Shown piece after piece: positions 16,896 to 25,182 of a stretch of DNA of 64,000 nt. Both the position numbers and the translations under genes were made by a program. This DNA comes from Hymenobacter sp. PAMC 26628. Lineage in GTDB: Bacteria; Bacteroidota; Bacteroidia; Cytophagales; Hymenobacteraceae. The notes under the pieces are model-generated. The model did not search any database, was not told the DNA's origin, and saw only the letters and a list, made by a program, of their open reading frames with translations. Position 1 is the stretch's first letter. Each line of letters begins with the position of its first letter. Where the stretch lies: positions 3,968,001-4,032,000 of the forward strand of contig NZ_CP014304.1 in assembly GCF_001562275.1 (NCBI RefSeq), written 5' to 3'.

Positions 16896-17744
16896 CTACC
16901 GCATGTCATCCTCATTCACGAAGGTGCTGCTGGGGCCCCCGGTGCGGGGCGCGTAGTGGCGGTGCAGCCAGCGCGAGAGGCCCCCGAGGCCGGGCAGCAG
17001 CACTCGCTCGGTGATGTTGGCCTGGTCGAGCTTGTCGCGCACTTCCCACTTGAGAGCGGCGGGAATAATAATGCGAAAGTACAATTCGGGGTGGCGGGCC
17101 AGCCACTCGTGCAGCACGCTCTGGCTGGAGCTCATCAGCGAAAACAGCGCGTACTGGTGCACGATGCGCGCATCGAGGCTGGGCGGCTCCAGAAACAGCA
17201 CAAACGGCTCGGCTTGCAGGCTTTCGAGGTTGCGCAGGCTATCCGTTGCGGGGGCCAGCAACTCGGAGGTGAAGACGTTGGAACCCTCGTGGCGCAGGGC
17301 GTCGCGCAGCGAATCAGGCAGGTGCTCGGCGGCCTTCACGTAGTTCAGGGCCCAAATAATACCGTCCTGGTGGTAGGCCTGGAGGTCATCGGTGGCGAAA
17401 TGCAGGGCCACGTAGGGCGAGTATGTCCAATCGAGCAGGCGCGTGGGCAGGCCGTGGTGCTGGGCCAAGGCCAGCCAGTCCCACACCGCGGCCGTGGCGG
17501 CGGGCGAGGCCGCCGTGTCGCGGGCGTACTTGCGGAAGTTGCGCAGTAAGTGGTGCTCCAGCTCGAAGTAATTGCCGCCTAGCCGCTGCAAGCTGGTGGT
17601 CAGCAAGTAGTTTTTGGAGCGCTGCCCGCGGTACACAAACGGCGAGCGAAACCGCCCGATGCGCCCGTCCCAAGTATCCTGAAACAGCAGTTCCTGCAAG
17701 TGGGCCCAGGAAGTGGCCACGTAATCGTTGGCGGAGTAGGGCAT
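16896..17744 (-). CDS. FRG-domain protein
   Basis: 282 residues from ATG 17744; the frame is open 54 codons further up but without homology. The FRG domain is clear: FVYRGQ near residue 38, then HHGLPTRLLDWTYSPYVALHFA, the most conserved block of the family. FRG proteins are scattered among bacteria and phages; none has an established general reaction, and some occur in defence or mobile contexts. No such partner is adjacent here: hrpB is convergent, and a TonB receptor starts on the other strand. A promoter box lies 4 bp upstream of the ATG. Confidence 0.82.
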   Translation of the reverse strand: MPYSANDYVATSWAHLQELLFQDTWDGRIGRFRSPFVYRGQRSKNYLLTTSLQRLGGNYFELEHHLLRNFRKYARDTAASPAATAAVWDWLALAQHHGLPTRLLDWTYSPYVALHFATDDLQAYHQDGIIWALNYVKAAEHLPDSLRDALRHEGSNVFTSELLAPATDSLRNLESLQAEPFVLFLEPPSLDARIVHQYALFSLMSSSQSVLHEWLARHPELYFRIIIPAALKWEVRDKLDQANITERVLLPGLGGLSRWLHRHYAPRTGGPSSTFVNEDDMR

Positions 17745-17748
17745 GGCC

Positions 17749-17756
17749 CAAAGGTA
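17749..17756 (-). promoter_or_regulatory. -7 promoter box of the FRG gene
   Basis: On the minus strand TACCTTTG matches TAnnTTTG exactly and ends 4 bp before the ATG. Transcription should then start at or within the start codon, suggesting a leaderless mRNA; otherwise the true start is further downstream. No good -33 TTG is seen at the usual distance. Confidence 0.45.
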
Positions 17757-17956
17757 CGGCCGCGCCCGGAGCCCGGTGGCTCGTGGGCGGGGTTCAGCAG
17801 GCAGCTGGGCACCCGGCCTGGCAAGGGGTATTTCCCAGCCTAAATAAACCCCAAAAACGTTTCTCCAATAAAGGTCAATTCTGTTGAAAATCTGATTTTT
17901 TTGCATCTTTAACTAATTGATAATCAGTTCATAAGTTGCTCATATTTCTGCTCAGA

Positions 17957-17985
17957 ACATAACCTCATGGTCACAATTCGGTAAC
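17957..17985 (+). promoter_or_regulatory. Three heptamers at exact 11-bp spacing upstream of a TonB receptor
   Basis: ACATAAC (17957), TGGTCAC (17968) and CGGTAAC (17979) are phased at 11 bp with 4-bp AT-leaning spacers. This is the geometry of OmpR/PhoB-type operators, such as the PHO box. They lie about 50-80 bp before the receptor ATG. The consensus of this organism is unknown, so only the architecture supports regulation. Confidence 0.4.
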
Positions 17986-18037
17986 CTTTTTTGCCTGTCC
18001 ACACGGGACCTTTGCACTGGATTTAGTGCAGAGAATT

Positions 18038-20737
18038 ATGCGTTCGTTTCTATTACTTGTATTGCTGTCCTTGGCATTTAGTAGCCCAGCCGCCACCCTT
18101 CGCGGCCAGGTGGTGGGCCCCGGCGGCGATGCCCTGACCGGGGCCATCGTCGTGGTGCAGGGCACATCCCTCAACGCGGCAGCGGATGCGGCCGGCCACT
18201 ACGAAATCCGCGACGTGCCCGCCGGCCGCTACGCGGTGCGGGCCTCTTTCGTGGGGTACCGGGAAGCGGTTAAGTCCGTGGTAGTGGTCGCCGACGCGAC
18301 CGTTGAACTCGATTTCGCCTTGCAGGTTCAAGCCCAAAGCCTAGGCGGCGTAACAGTAATGGGCAAACTGAACCAGGAAGAGGAAAATGCTTCCCGTCTC
18401 TCGGAAAAGACGGCCGACAACATCGTTAACATCATTTCCTCCCGGGCTATTGAACGGTCACCGGACATCAACGCGGCCAACGTGCTGACGCGGGTGTCGG
18501 GCATTAATATTCAGCGCAGCGCGGGCAGCAACGGGGCCTACGCCGTTATCCGGGGCATGGAGCCGCGCTATAATAATACGCTGGTTAATGGCATCAAAAT
18601 ACCTAGCCCTGACGGCCAGAACCGCTTCGTCTCGCTTGACATCGTGCCTTCTGACCTGCTCAAGCGGATTGAGGTAACCAAGTCGCTCGTGCCCAGCCTG
18701 GAGGGCGATGCCACCGGCGGCACAGTGAACCTGGTGATGAAGGACGCGCCCGATACCACCCTATTTCGGGCGACGGCTTCTGTCGGCTACAGCCAGATTT
18801 TTTTCGACCGCAAGTACGAGTCGTTTTCGCAGGCCGATATTCAGCAGAAAAGTCCGGGCGGGCGTTATGGAACCGACTACGCGGCCACCCAGCAGGATTT
18901 TTCCAGAAGCAACCTCAAGACGGTACCCAAGCAGGCCCCGCCGACCTACCTGGCCGGCCTGACCTTCGGTCACCGCTACTTGGGCAATCGCTTGGGCGTG
19001 TTGGTTGCCCTCAACACCCAAAACCAATACTTCGGCTCGAATGGAGTGTTTAACACCGTGGCGACCGACCCCCAGAACCAACCGTATTTGGTTACCATCA
19101 CAGCGCCCCGTACTTTCTCTAATCATCAGATAAACAACGGATTAGTTACCCATCTTGATTTCACTATCAACGAGCGTAACAAAATCGCCTTTGATAACCT
19201 GTTGCTCCGCTCGGATTTTTCTCAGCTGGAAAGCTCTGTCGACACTCTCCTCACCGACCAACGCCGTGGGCCCGGCACGGGCACGATTAACCCACTTCTT
19301 CAGACCCACACCACCCGGCAAATCCTGGAGAATGCGAAGTTTTCTGGACGTCACGAACTGGCGAGCCGCCTGTTGTTTGATTGGGCGGGGGTGGTGTCGG
19401 TAGCGACCAGCAATTCCCCAGACTATGCGACGTTGAACACCGATTTCTTGCTTTCGCCTACTGCGAGTGGCCAGATTAATCGCAGCGCCGAATTTGTGAA
19501 CACTGAACTTCGCGTCTGGCAGCATAACCGCGACCGTGACTACACGGGCTTGGCCAACTTGGCGTATCAGACCAGCCTACTCCATCATGCCTTGGAGTTG
19601 AAAGTCGGTGGGTTATACCGCGCCAAAGACCGGTACAATCTCCAAGACGAATACGAACTGCGCGCTGCTCAGAATACCAATGGCACCAAGCAGCTATTTA
19701 TGGGCATCGACAACGCACAGTTTGCCGTCTACACCCCGCTCGGTACGGCCGGTGCTGATGCGGCCAACTACACAGCTTACGAGAACATCGGGGCTGGTTA
19801 TGTGCAAGCCAAATGGGAGTTGGGGCCGCTGCAGGTATTGACGGGAGTGCGCTTGGAGAGTACGCAGCAGGGATTTACTACCGTGCAGATATCGCCGGTT
19901 TCTACTTTGCCCAGCGGGATAGCAAAAACTTACCAGGATTTCCTGCCCAGCCTGAATCTACGATATACACTCAATGAGCAGCAGAACCTGCGCTTTTCTT
20001 ATTTCGCCTCCATCAACCGGCCTAACTACTATGAGTCGGTTCCATACCGCAATTACACCACTGGCATTGATGGCAATCCCCGCTTGCTGCACGCCACCGC
20101 CGACAACCTGGATTTGCGCTACGAGATCTATCCAACGCCCGAAAACTACTTCACGGTGGGGGTCTTTTATAAGCGTATTGTAAACCCTATCGAGTTGAAG
20201 CTCGAGGGTTTGACGGCCGGCCAGCTTTTCCGGCAGCCCCAAAACAATCCTACCCCTGCTACGAACCTGGGCGCGGAAGTGACTTTTACGAAATACGTCC
20301 AGCACTTCGGCTTATCGGGCAACTACACTTATACGCACTCAGTAATAAGTGACCACCAAAAGGTATTTAATGATGCCGCCACTGGCCAGACCTACGTGAT
20401 AACGCAGGACCGGCCACTGCAGAGCCAGGCCGCTCACATTGTTAACCTGTCACTCCTGTTTCGCGACAAGCCCACTGGCTTCTATGCCCAGATCTCTTAC
20501 CAATATACGGGCCGCATTTTACAGCTCGTGGGGTCCAACTTCGACTACTATCAGCGGCCGCTCTCGTCGCTGGCCCTGTCAGTGGATAAGGATATCACCC
20601 GGCACTTCACGGCTTTTGCCAAGCTTAATAACCTGCTGAATACGAAAACAGTGCTTACGGTTAATCAATCCGACTTTGTATTGCAGCAGGATGCCTTTAA
20701 GGCGACTTATCTACTGGGCGTACGCTATGTCCTCTAG
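18038..20737 (+). CDS. TonB-dependent receptor with CarboxypepD_reg-like domain
   Basis: 899 residues from ATG 18038 (a GTG four codons upstream is possible). A signal peptide (LLLVLLSLAFSSPAA) is followed by the carboxypeptidase-regulatory-like domain (LRGQVVGPGGDALTGAIVVVQGTS), a plug domain (VLTRVSGINIQRSAGSNG, VIRGMEPRYNNTLVNGIKIP) and a long barrel, finishing YLLGVRYVL. It is an outer-membrane active transporter of unknown substrate. It heads a likely unit with a beta-helix lipoprotein (72 bp on) and a beta-propeller protein; the terminator after the lipoprotein suggests the third gene is partly separate. Candidate operator repeats lie upstream. Codon composition is more AT-rich than average, consistent with acquisition. 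Confidence 0.93.
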   Translation: MRSFLLLVLLSLAFSSPAATLRGQVVGPGGDALTGAIVVVQGTSLNAAADAAGHYEIRDVPAGRYAVRASFVGYREAVKSVVVVADATVELDFALQVQAQSLGGVTVMGKLNQEEENASRLSEKTADNIVNIISSRAIERSPDINAANVLTRVSGINIQRSAGSNGAYAVIRGMEPRYNNTLVNGIKIPSPDGQNRFVSLDIVPSDLLKRIEVTKSLVPSLEGDATGGTVNLVMKDAPDTTLFRATASVGYSQIFFDRKYESFSQADIQQKSPGGRYGTDYAATQQDFSRSNLKTVPKQAPPTYLAGLTFGHRYLGNRLGVLVALNTQNQYFGSNGVFNTVATDPQNQPYLVTITAPRTFSNHQINNGLVTHLDFTINERNKIAFDNLLLRSDFSQLESSVDTLLTDQRRGPGTGTINPLLQTHTTRQILENAKFSGRHELASRLLFDWAGVVSVATSNSPDYATLNTDFLLSPTASGQINRSAEFVNTELRVWQHNRDRDYTGLANLAYQTSLLHHALELKVGGLYRAKDRYNLQDEYELRAAQNTNGTKQLFMGIDNAQFAVYTPLGTAGADAANYTAYENIGAGYVQAKWELGPLQVLTGVRLESTQQGFTTVQISPVSTLPSGIAKTYQDFLPSLNLRYTLNEQQNLRFSYFASINRPNYYESVPYRNYTTGIDGNPRLLHATADNLDLRYEIYPTPENYFTVGVFYKRIVNPIELKLEGLTAGQLFRQPQNNPTPATNLGAEVTFTKYVQHFGLSGNYTYTHSVISDHQKVFNDAATGQTYVITQDRPLQSQAAHIVNLSLLFRDKPTGFYAQISYQYTGRILQLVGSNFDYYQRPLSSLALSVDKDITRHFTAFAKLNNLLNTKTVLTVNQSDFVLQQDAFKATYLLGVRYVL

Positions 20738-20809
20738 TTCAAACCCGCTTTAGTTGTCTCATTTCTAGTCGCCACTTTTTTAGTTTACACATTTTTCTAC
20801 CCCTTTCTA

Positions 20810-22000
20810 ATGTCAAAATCCTTCACCCGTACTCTTGGCGGTATGGCGGTGGGCCTGCTGGCCTTGTCTTCCTGTAAAAAGACGGAAGACCTGACCATCA
20901 CCTCCGTTCCCCAACCGTCGTCGCACCCGATTACCTCGACCGCGCTTTCGGGCAATCTCAAGGGCACGCTGCTCTCCTCAGTAGGCACCTACACGATGGC
21001 GGGCGACGTGTACGTGGCCAAGAAAGATACCCTTTACGTGCAGAAGGGGGTCACCGTGAACGTCACCAACAACTCGGCCTTTTTCGTGGACGGCACCCTA
21101 ATTGCCGAAGGCACGGCCGCCAACCCCATCACGTTCACCTCGCCGCTGGCCAAAAAAGGGTCCTGGGGCGGCTTCCAGTGCGACAGCGCGCAGGCCGTCA
21201 GTATCAAGTGGGCCCACATCAATTATGCGGGTGGCCCTAACAAAACGGGCTTTCCCCGCGGCACCATCCGCATCGCGCCCAAGTCGCCCAAGCAGCACAT
21301 CATGGTTACCATTCAGGACTCCTGGTTGCTATCGGGCACCGATGACGGCATGTCACTCTTCGGCGGCGGGGTAGTGGTGGATATCCAACGTAACACCATT
21401 GGGGACGAAGGTCTTGCCGACGGCGATGCCATCAACCTGAAAAGCGGCGTAACGGGCATCGTGGCTTATAACGTGTTGTGGAACGGGGCCGGCACCGCCA
21501 TCAAGCTGGAAACCAGTCCAACGGTGCTCTACCCGCAGACCAACGTGAAGGTGTACAACAACACCATTGTGGGCAGTGGCTACCGCCGCGGAGCCGGCGA
21601 GCCCGGCCGGGGCATCTCGGCTGATAAATTCGCCCAGGGCGCCATTTACAACAACCTGTTGGTAAATGACTACTACGGCCTCGATATCAACCCGGTAGCC
21701 GATGTCAAGAACGTTGCCTACGGCAACAATTACTTCTATACGGCGGTGGACTCTACCCGCAAGTATTTCTACCCGGTAGGCTCCATTGGGAAAGCCCAAG
21801 CTACGGACATTGTTTCGACGAGCAAGACCGATAAGGATCCCCTATTCGTGAAGCTGTCGCCCACGACGGACCCCAGCCAGGGCGTTGACACGAACGACTA
21901 CCACTTGCAAGCTGGCTCGCCGGCCAAAGGAAAGGGCAACCCGACGTACAACGCCGACATCGGCGCTTATACCAGCGACGACAAGGGCAACAAGCACTAA
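20810..22000 (+). CDS. Right-handed beta-helix lipoprotein
   Basis: 396 residues. The lipobox LLALSSC gives a lipidated Cys22, followed by KK. The body has repeated short turns typical of a parallel beta-helix: GVTVNVTNNSAFFVDGTL, DGDAINLKSGVTGIVAYNVLWN, NVKVYNNTIVGSGYRRG and IYNNLLVNDYYGLDI. It ends with the HLQAGSPAKGKGNP element common to pectate-lyase-like surface proteins of Bacteroidota. No catalytic residues can be assigned. The position right after a TonB receptor suggests a partner lipoprotein in nutrient capture or polymer binding, as inference. Confidence 0.82.
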   Translation: MSKSFTRTLGGMAVGLLALSSCKKTEDLTITSVPQPSSHPITSTALSGNLKGTLLSSVGTYTMAGDVYVAKKDTLYVQKGVTVNVTNNSAFFVDGTLIAEGTAANPITFTSPLAKKGSWGGFQCDSAQAVSIKWAHINYAGGPNKTGFPRGTIRIAPKSPKQHIMVTIQDSWLLSGTDDGMSLFGGGVVVDIQRNTIGDEGLADGDAINLKSGVTGIVAYNVLWNGAGTAIKLETSPTVLYPQTNVKVYNNTIVGSGYRRGAGEPGRGISADKFAQGAIYNNLLVNDYYGLDINPVADVKNVAYGNNYFYTAVDSTRKYFYPVGSIGKAQATDIVSTSKTDKDPLFVKLSPTTDPSQGVDTNDYHLQAGSPAKGKGNPTYNADIGAYTSDDKGNKH

Positions 22001-22031
22001 TTACGGTGGCCTAGAGCCCATTCCAGCGAAG

Positions 22032-22058
22032 GCCCGTGCTTCGGCACGGGCTTTTTTT
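22032..22058 (+). terminator. Intrinsic terminator after the beta-helix lipoprotein gene
   Basis: GCCCGTGC-TTCG-GCACGGGC followed by seven T: an 8-bp GC stem with an extra-stable UUCG loop. It lies 32 bp after the lipoprotein stop. Confidence 0.92.
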
Positions 22059-22128
22059 GGCCGTGCCATCGGCAGTTCAGTTAACAACCCCGGGCCCGGC
22101 CTTTGCTTTTTTAAATTTACCCAACACC

Positions 22129-23166
22129 ATGAAAACCCTGCTTTTTACCGCTCCCTTGGCAATCGCCTTAGGCATCACCACCGTCCGGGCCCAGACGACC
22201 GCAGTAGTTGCTCCCTACCACCTGCTCCACACCATCACCGTTGGCGGTGAGGGGGGCTGGGACTACCTCAGCGTGGACCCCGCCGGCGAGCGGCTTTACG
22301 TGTCGCACGGCACCCAGGTAGAGGTGGTAGACCTCGGCACCCGCAAGGTCATTGGCTCCATCCCGAACACACCCAACGTGCACGGCATCGACGTGGTGCC
22401 CAGCGCCAACCGCGGCTACATTACCTGCGGCCGGGCTAACCAGTGCGTGGTGTTCGACTTGAAAACCCTTCGGCCCATCGGCGCGCCCATCCCCACCGGC
22501 CCCAAGCCCGATGCGCTGCTCTACGACGCCTACTCCCAGCGCGTGTTCCTGTTCAGCAACGACGGCGGCCGGAGCACCGTGCTCAACGCCGCGACGGGGG
22601 CCGTGGCGGGCACGGCCGAGCTGGGCGGCGACATCGAGGCCCCCGCCACCGACGGCAAGGGCAGCATTTTCGCCAACGTGGAAGACAAGAACGAGGTTAT
22701 TGAATTCGATGCCAAAACCCTGGCGGTGCGCAAGCGCCACCCCCTGGCCCCGGGCGAAGCGCCCACCGGCCTGGGCTACGACCCCAAAACCAACCGCCTG
22801 TTTAGCGGCTGCCACAACGAGAAGCTGGTGGTGACCGACAGCAAAACCGGCAAGCAAGTGGCCGTGCTGCCCATCGGCAAAGGCGTTGACGGCGTCGCCT
22901 TCGACCCGTCCACCAACAACATCGTCACCTCGAACGGGTCGGGCACCTTTACCGTCATCCATGAAGACGCGCCCAACCAGTACACCGTGGTAGCGAATGT
23001 GCCCACGGCCCCCGGTGCCAAAACCATTGCCCTCGACCCCAAAACGCACCACCTCTTCACCAGCACCGCCGACTACGGCCCCACCCCGGCCGCCACCCCC
23101 GAAAACCCGCGGCCGCGGCCCAGCATCGTGCCCGGCACGTTCCGGGTGCTCGAATACGGCAAATAA
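22129..23166 (+). CDS. Exported YncE-like beta-propeller protein
   Basis: 345 residues from ATG 22129. The signal peptide (LLFTAPLAIALGITTVRAQ) precedes repeated blades of the YVTN/YncE type: WDYLSVDPAGERLYVSHG, VHGIDVVPSANRGYITCG, PTGLGYDPKTNRLFSGCHNEKLVV, VDGVAFDPSTNNIVTSNGSG and KTIALDPKTHHLFTST. Such propellers are periplasmic binding scaffolds; no enzyme activity is assured. It follows the TonB receptor and beta-helix lipoprotein, beyond a terminator, so it may be expressed separately or by read-through. A contribution to the same uptake function is inference. Confidence 0.87.
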   Translation: MKTLLFTAPLAIALGITTVRAQTTAVVAPYHLLHTITVGGEGGWDYLSVDPAGERLYVSHGTQVEVVDLGTRKVIGSIPNTPNVHGIDVVPSANRGYITCGRANQCVVFDLKTLRPIGAPIPTGPKPDALLYDAYSQRVFLFSNDGGRSTVLNAATGAVAGTAELGGDIEAPATDGKGSIFANVEDKNEVIEFDAKTLAVRKRHPLAPGEAPTGLGYDPKTNRLFSGCHNEKLVVTDSKTGKQVAVLPIGKGVDGVAFDPSTNNIVTSNGSGTFTVIHEDAPNQYTVVANVPTAPGAKTIALDPKTHHLFTSTADYGPTPAATPENPRPRPSIVPGTFRVLEYGK

Positions 23167-23215
23167 TTTGGCCGCGCCAGCAGCCGCTGGCATGGGGCCC
23201 AGGAACTAAATCCGG

Positions 23216-23266
23216 TTTCAACACAAAAGGGGCCCTGCGTATCGCAAAGGCCCTTTTGTGTTGAAA
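23216..23266. terminator. Bidirectional terminator between convergent genes
   Basis: Arms TTTCAACACAAAAGGG (23216-23231) and CCCTTTTGTGTTGAAA (23251-23266) pair perfectly. The propeller gene (+) ends 50 bp before and the short-chain dehydrogenase (-) ends 15 bp after. Confidence 0.85.
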
Positions 23267-23280
23267 TTTTCGATAAGCGC

Positions 23281-24129
23281 TTACTTCGCCGCCGGAAAGT
23301 CCGCGCCTTCGCCCACGCTGGCGTACTGCTCCACCTCATCGCTCAGCTCCTTGATTTTGGCGCGGGCGCCCTTTACGGCGGCTACGCCCAGGGGCAGGTG
23401 CAGGGGCGGATTTTCCTGGTTCACCACGTCGTACATGGCCTGGGCGGCGCGCACCGGGTCGCCGGGCTGGTTGCCGCTGTAGCCCTGAATGTCGCCCATG
23501 TTCTTGCCGGCCGTAGCGTCGTAATCCGCGTTTTTGGGCTTCGTGAACGTGGCCGACTCGCCCGCCCATTTCGTGCGGAAGCCGCTGGGCTCGATGTTGG
23601 TCACGCGGATGCCCAGGGGCCCCACTTCCTTGGAAAGTGCCTCGCCGATGCCTTCGAGCGCGAACTTAGAGCCGTTGTAGATGCCCACGCCCGGGAAGGC
23701 GCGCAGGCCGCCGATGCTGGTAATGTTCAAAATGTGGCCGCTTTTACGCTCGCGCAAATGGGGCAGCACGGCCCGCAGTACCCGCAAAGCACCGAACACG
23801 TTCACGTCGAACTGCCGCTGCACTTCTTCCTCGCCGATTTCCTCGATGGGGCCCAGCGAGCCGTAGCCGGCGTTGTTCACCACCACGTCGAGGTGGCCAA
23901 GGGCCGTAATGGCTTCCTGCACGGCGCCGGGCACGCGGGCGGCATCGGTTACGTCGAGCACCACGCCTTTGCCGTTGGCACCAGCCTTTTGGGTAAATTC
24001 ATCGGCTTGGCTTTGGTGGCGGAAGGTGGCGGCCACCTTGTCGCCGTTGGCGAGCAGCAGCTCGGCCAAAGCTTCGCCGAAGCCGGACGATGCGCCGGTA
24101 ATGAACCAGTTTTTAGGGGAATTGGGCAT
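23281..24129 (-). CDS. Classical short-chain dehydrogenase/reductase
   Basis: 282 residues. The NAD(P)-binding TGASSGFGEA is at 11-20, NNAG at 85-88, catalytic Ser138 (NITSIGG), Tyr151 and Lys155 in YNGSK: a complete classical SDR. Charged residues after the second strand (TFRHQ) suggest NADPH. This subgroup (SDR family oxidoreductase, EPSGFRTKW region) is abundant in Bacteroidota with unknown substrates. It is cytoplasmic and monocistronic, with a bidirectional terminator at its end. Confidence 0.9.
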   Translation of the reverse strand: MPNSPKNWFITGASSGFGEALAELLLANGDKVAATFRHQSQADEFTQKAGANGKGVVLDVTDAARVPGAVQEAITALGHLDVVVNNAGYGSLGPIEEIGEEEVQRQFDVNVFGALRVLRAVLPHLRERKSGHILNITSIGGLRAFPGVGIYNGSKFALEGIGEALSKEVGPLGIRVTNIEPSGFRTKWAGESATFTKPKNADYDATAGKNMGDIQGYSGNQPGDPVRAAQAMYDVVNQENPPLHLPLGVAAVKGARAKIKELSDEVEQYASVGEGADFPAAK

Positions 24130-24290
24130 GAGTCGTTTTTACAAGTAGTGAAAATACCAGGTGCGTAAGACGGCGCGGGGCCCCGATTTGTTTTGCCGCA
24201 CCGCCGCCGGGGCTCCACCAGGGTCCGATTAAAAATCTTCTATCGTTATTAGTTTATCTTATTGACATACAGAAAAATGATAGCCTTAAA

Positions 24291-24326
24291 AGCCACGTTG
24301 TGCAACGCACGTTGCACAACGTGGCT
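24291..24326. promoter_or_regulatory. Perfect 16-bp hairpin between divergent genes
   Basis: AGCCACGTTGTGCAAC, loop GCAC, then the exact complement. It lies 44 bp before the signal-peptide ATG of the barrel gene (+) and 160 bp upstream of the dehydrogenase (-). On the minus strand it is followed by TTTTAA, so it might end antisense transcripts; an operator role is equally possible. Confidence 0.5.
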
Positions 24327-24369
24327 CTATCTTTTCCAAACCCTTTCCTTCCACATTTTCCTTGTTCTT

Positions 24370-25034
24370 ATGCGGCTCTGCGCGACTCTTTTGCCCGGCC
24401 TACTGGCCGGGGCCCTGCCCCTGGCGGGCTTGGCCCAAACTGAGGCCCCGCCGTATTCAAGCCCTAGCTTTTTGTGGGGTTGGGCACGGCGGTGGGCTCG
24501 CCCCAATCGCCGGTCGCATTCTACGAAAACACCCTTTCGCCCCTCCTCACGGTGGGTGCGCAATTGCAGCCCCGGCTGGCGGTGCAAGCCGGCGCGCAGT
24601 ACCACCAGCGCAAGGATTCTTACTTCCACCCGGGCCTTTTCTACTTCAACGGCGGGCTGCATCAAGGCATCAGTTCCAGCACCAACCAGCAGCGCATTGT
24701 AGCAATACCCGTGCTGGTGCGCTACGCCCTCACGCGCCGCCCCGAACAGCGCGTTCAAATCGATGCGTTGGGCGGCTTCACCCTGGCGCGGTTCACCTAC
24801 CAGAGCAAATCCACCACGGTTGATGGCCTCCAAAACGTGGTTTACAACAACAATTACGATTACGCCAGCAACAACTTTTACTTCAATCTAGGCTCCGGCT
24901 TGCGCTGCCGCTTGGGCAATGACCTGGACTTAACGGGGGACTTAATGCTCAACTTTCTCTTGGCCCGTCATCTCTACAGCTACATCTCCTCAACGGCCGC
25001 GCTGGGCTTGCGCTACCGCTTCGGGCGCAGCTAG
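24370..25034 (+). pseudogene. Outer-membrane beta-barrel protein split by a -1 frameshift
   Basis: The signal peptide MRLCATLLPGLLAGALPLAGLAQ starts at 24370 in one frame; the barrel starts near 24474 in another and runs to 25034 (VGLGTAVGSPQSP … YHQRKDSYFHPGLFYFNGGL … LGLRYRFGRS). The frames meet at a T5 run, 24469-24473. One extra T would give SPSFFVGLGTAVGSPQ and an intact protein of about 221 residues, typical of porin-like barrels. It is either a recent one-base loss, a slippage site used for phase variation, or a sequencing error. A terminator follows at 25084-25114. Confidence 0.75.
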
Positions 25035-25083
25035 GGCCCCGGTTCTATTAGCACGCTATATCCACCTTCGCTGCACGCTAAAC

Positions 25084-25114
25084 GCCCCGCCCCAGCGGCG
25101 GGGCATTTCTTTTT
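25084..25114 (+). terminator. Intrinsic terminator before guaB
   Basis: GCCCCGCC-CCAGC-GGCGGGGC followed by ATTTCTTTTT. It ends transcripts from the barrel gene, 50 bp after its stop, and its T-rich tail overlaps the expected -33 zone of the guaB promoter. Confidence 0.85.
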
Positions 25115-25138
25115 CCAGCGCGTTCCAACTTCCCGGTG

Positions 25139-25146
25139 TAACTTTG
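25139..25146 (+). promoter_or_regulatory. -7 promoter box of guaB
   Basis: TAACTTTG fits TAnnTTTG and lies 36 bp before the guaB ATG. The upstream region at about -33 is T-rich (CTTTTTCC) but lacks an exact TTG. Confidence 0.55.
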
Positions 25147-25182
25147 CCCTGCAATAGGTTTTCCCTCAAAATCCTTTTGCAT

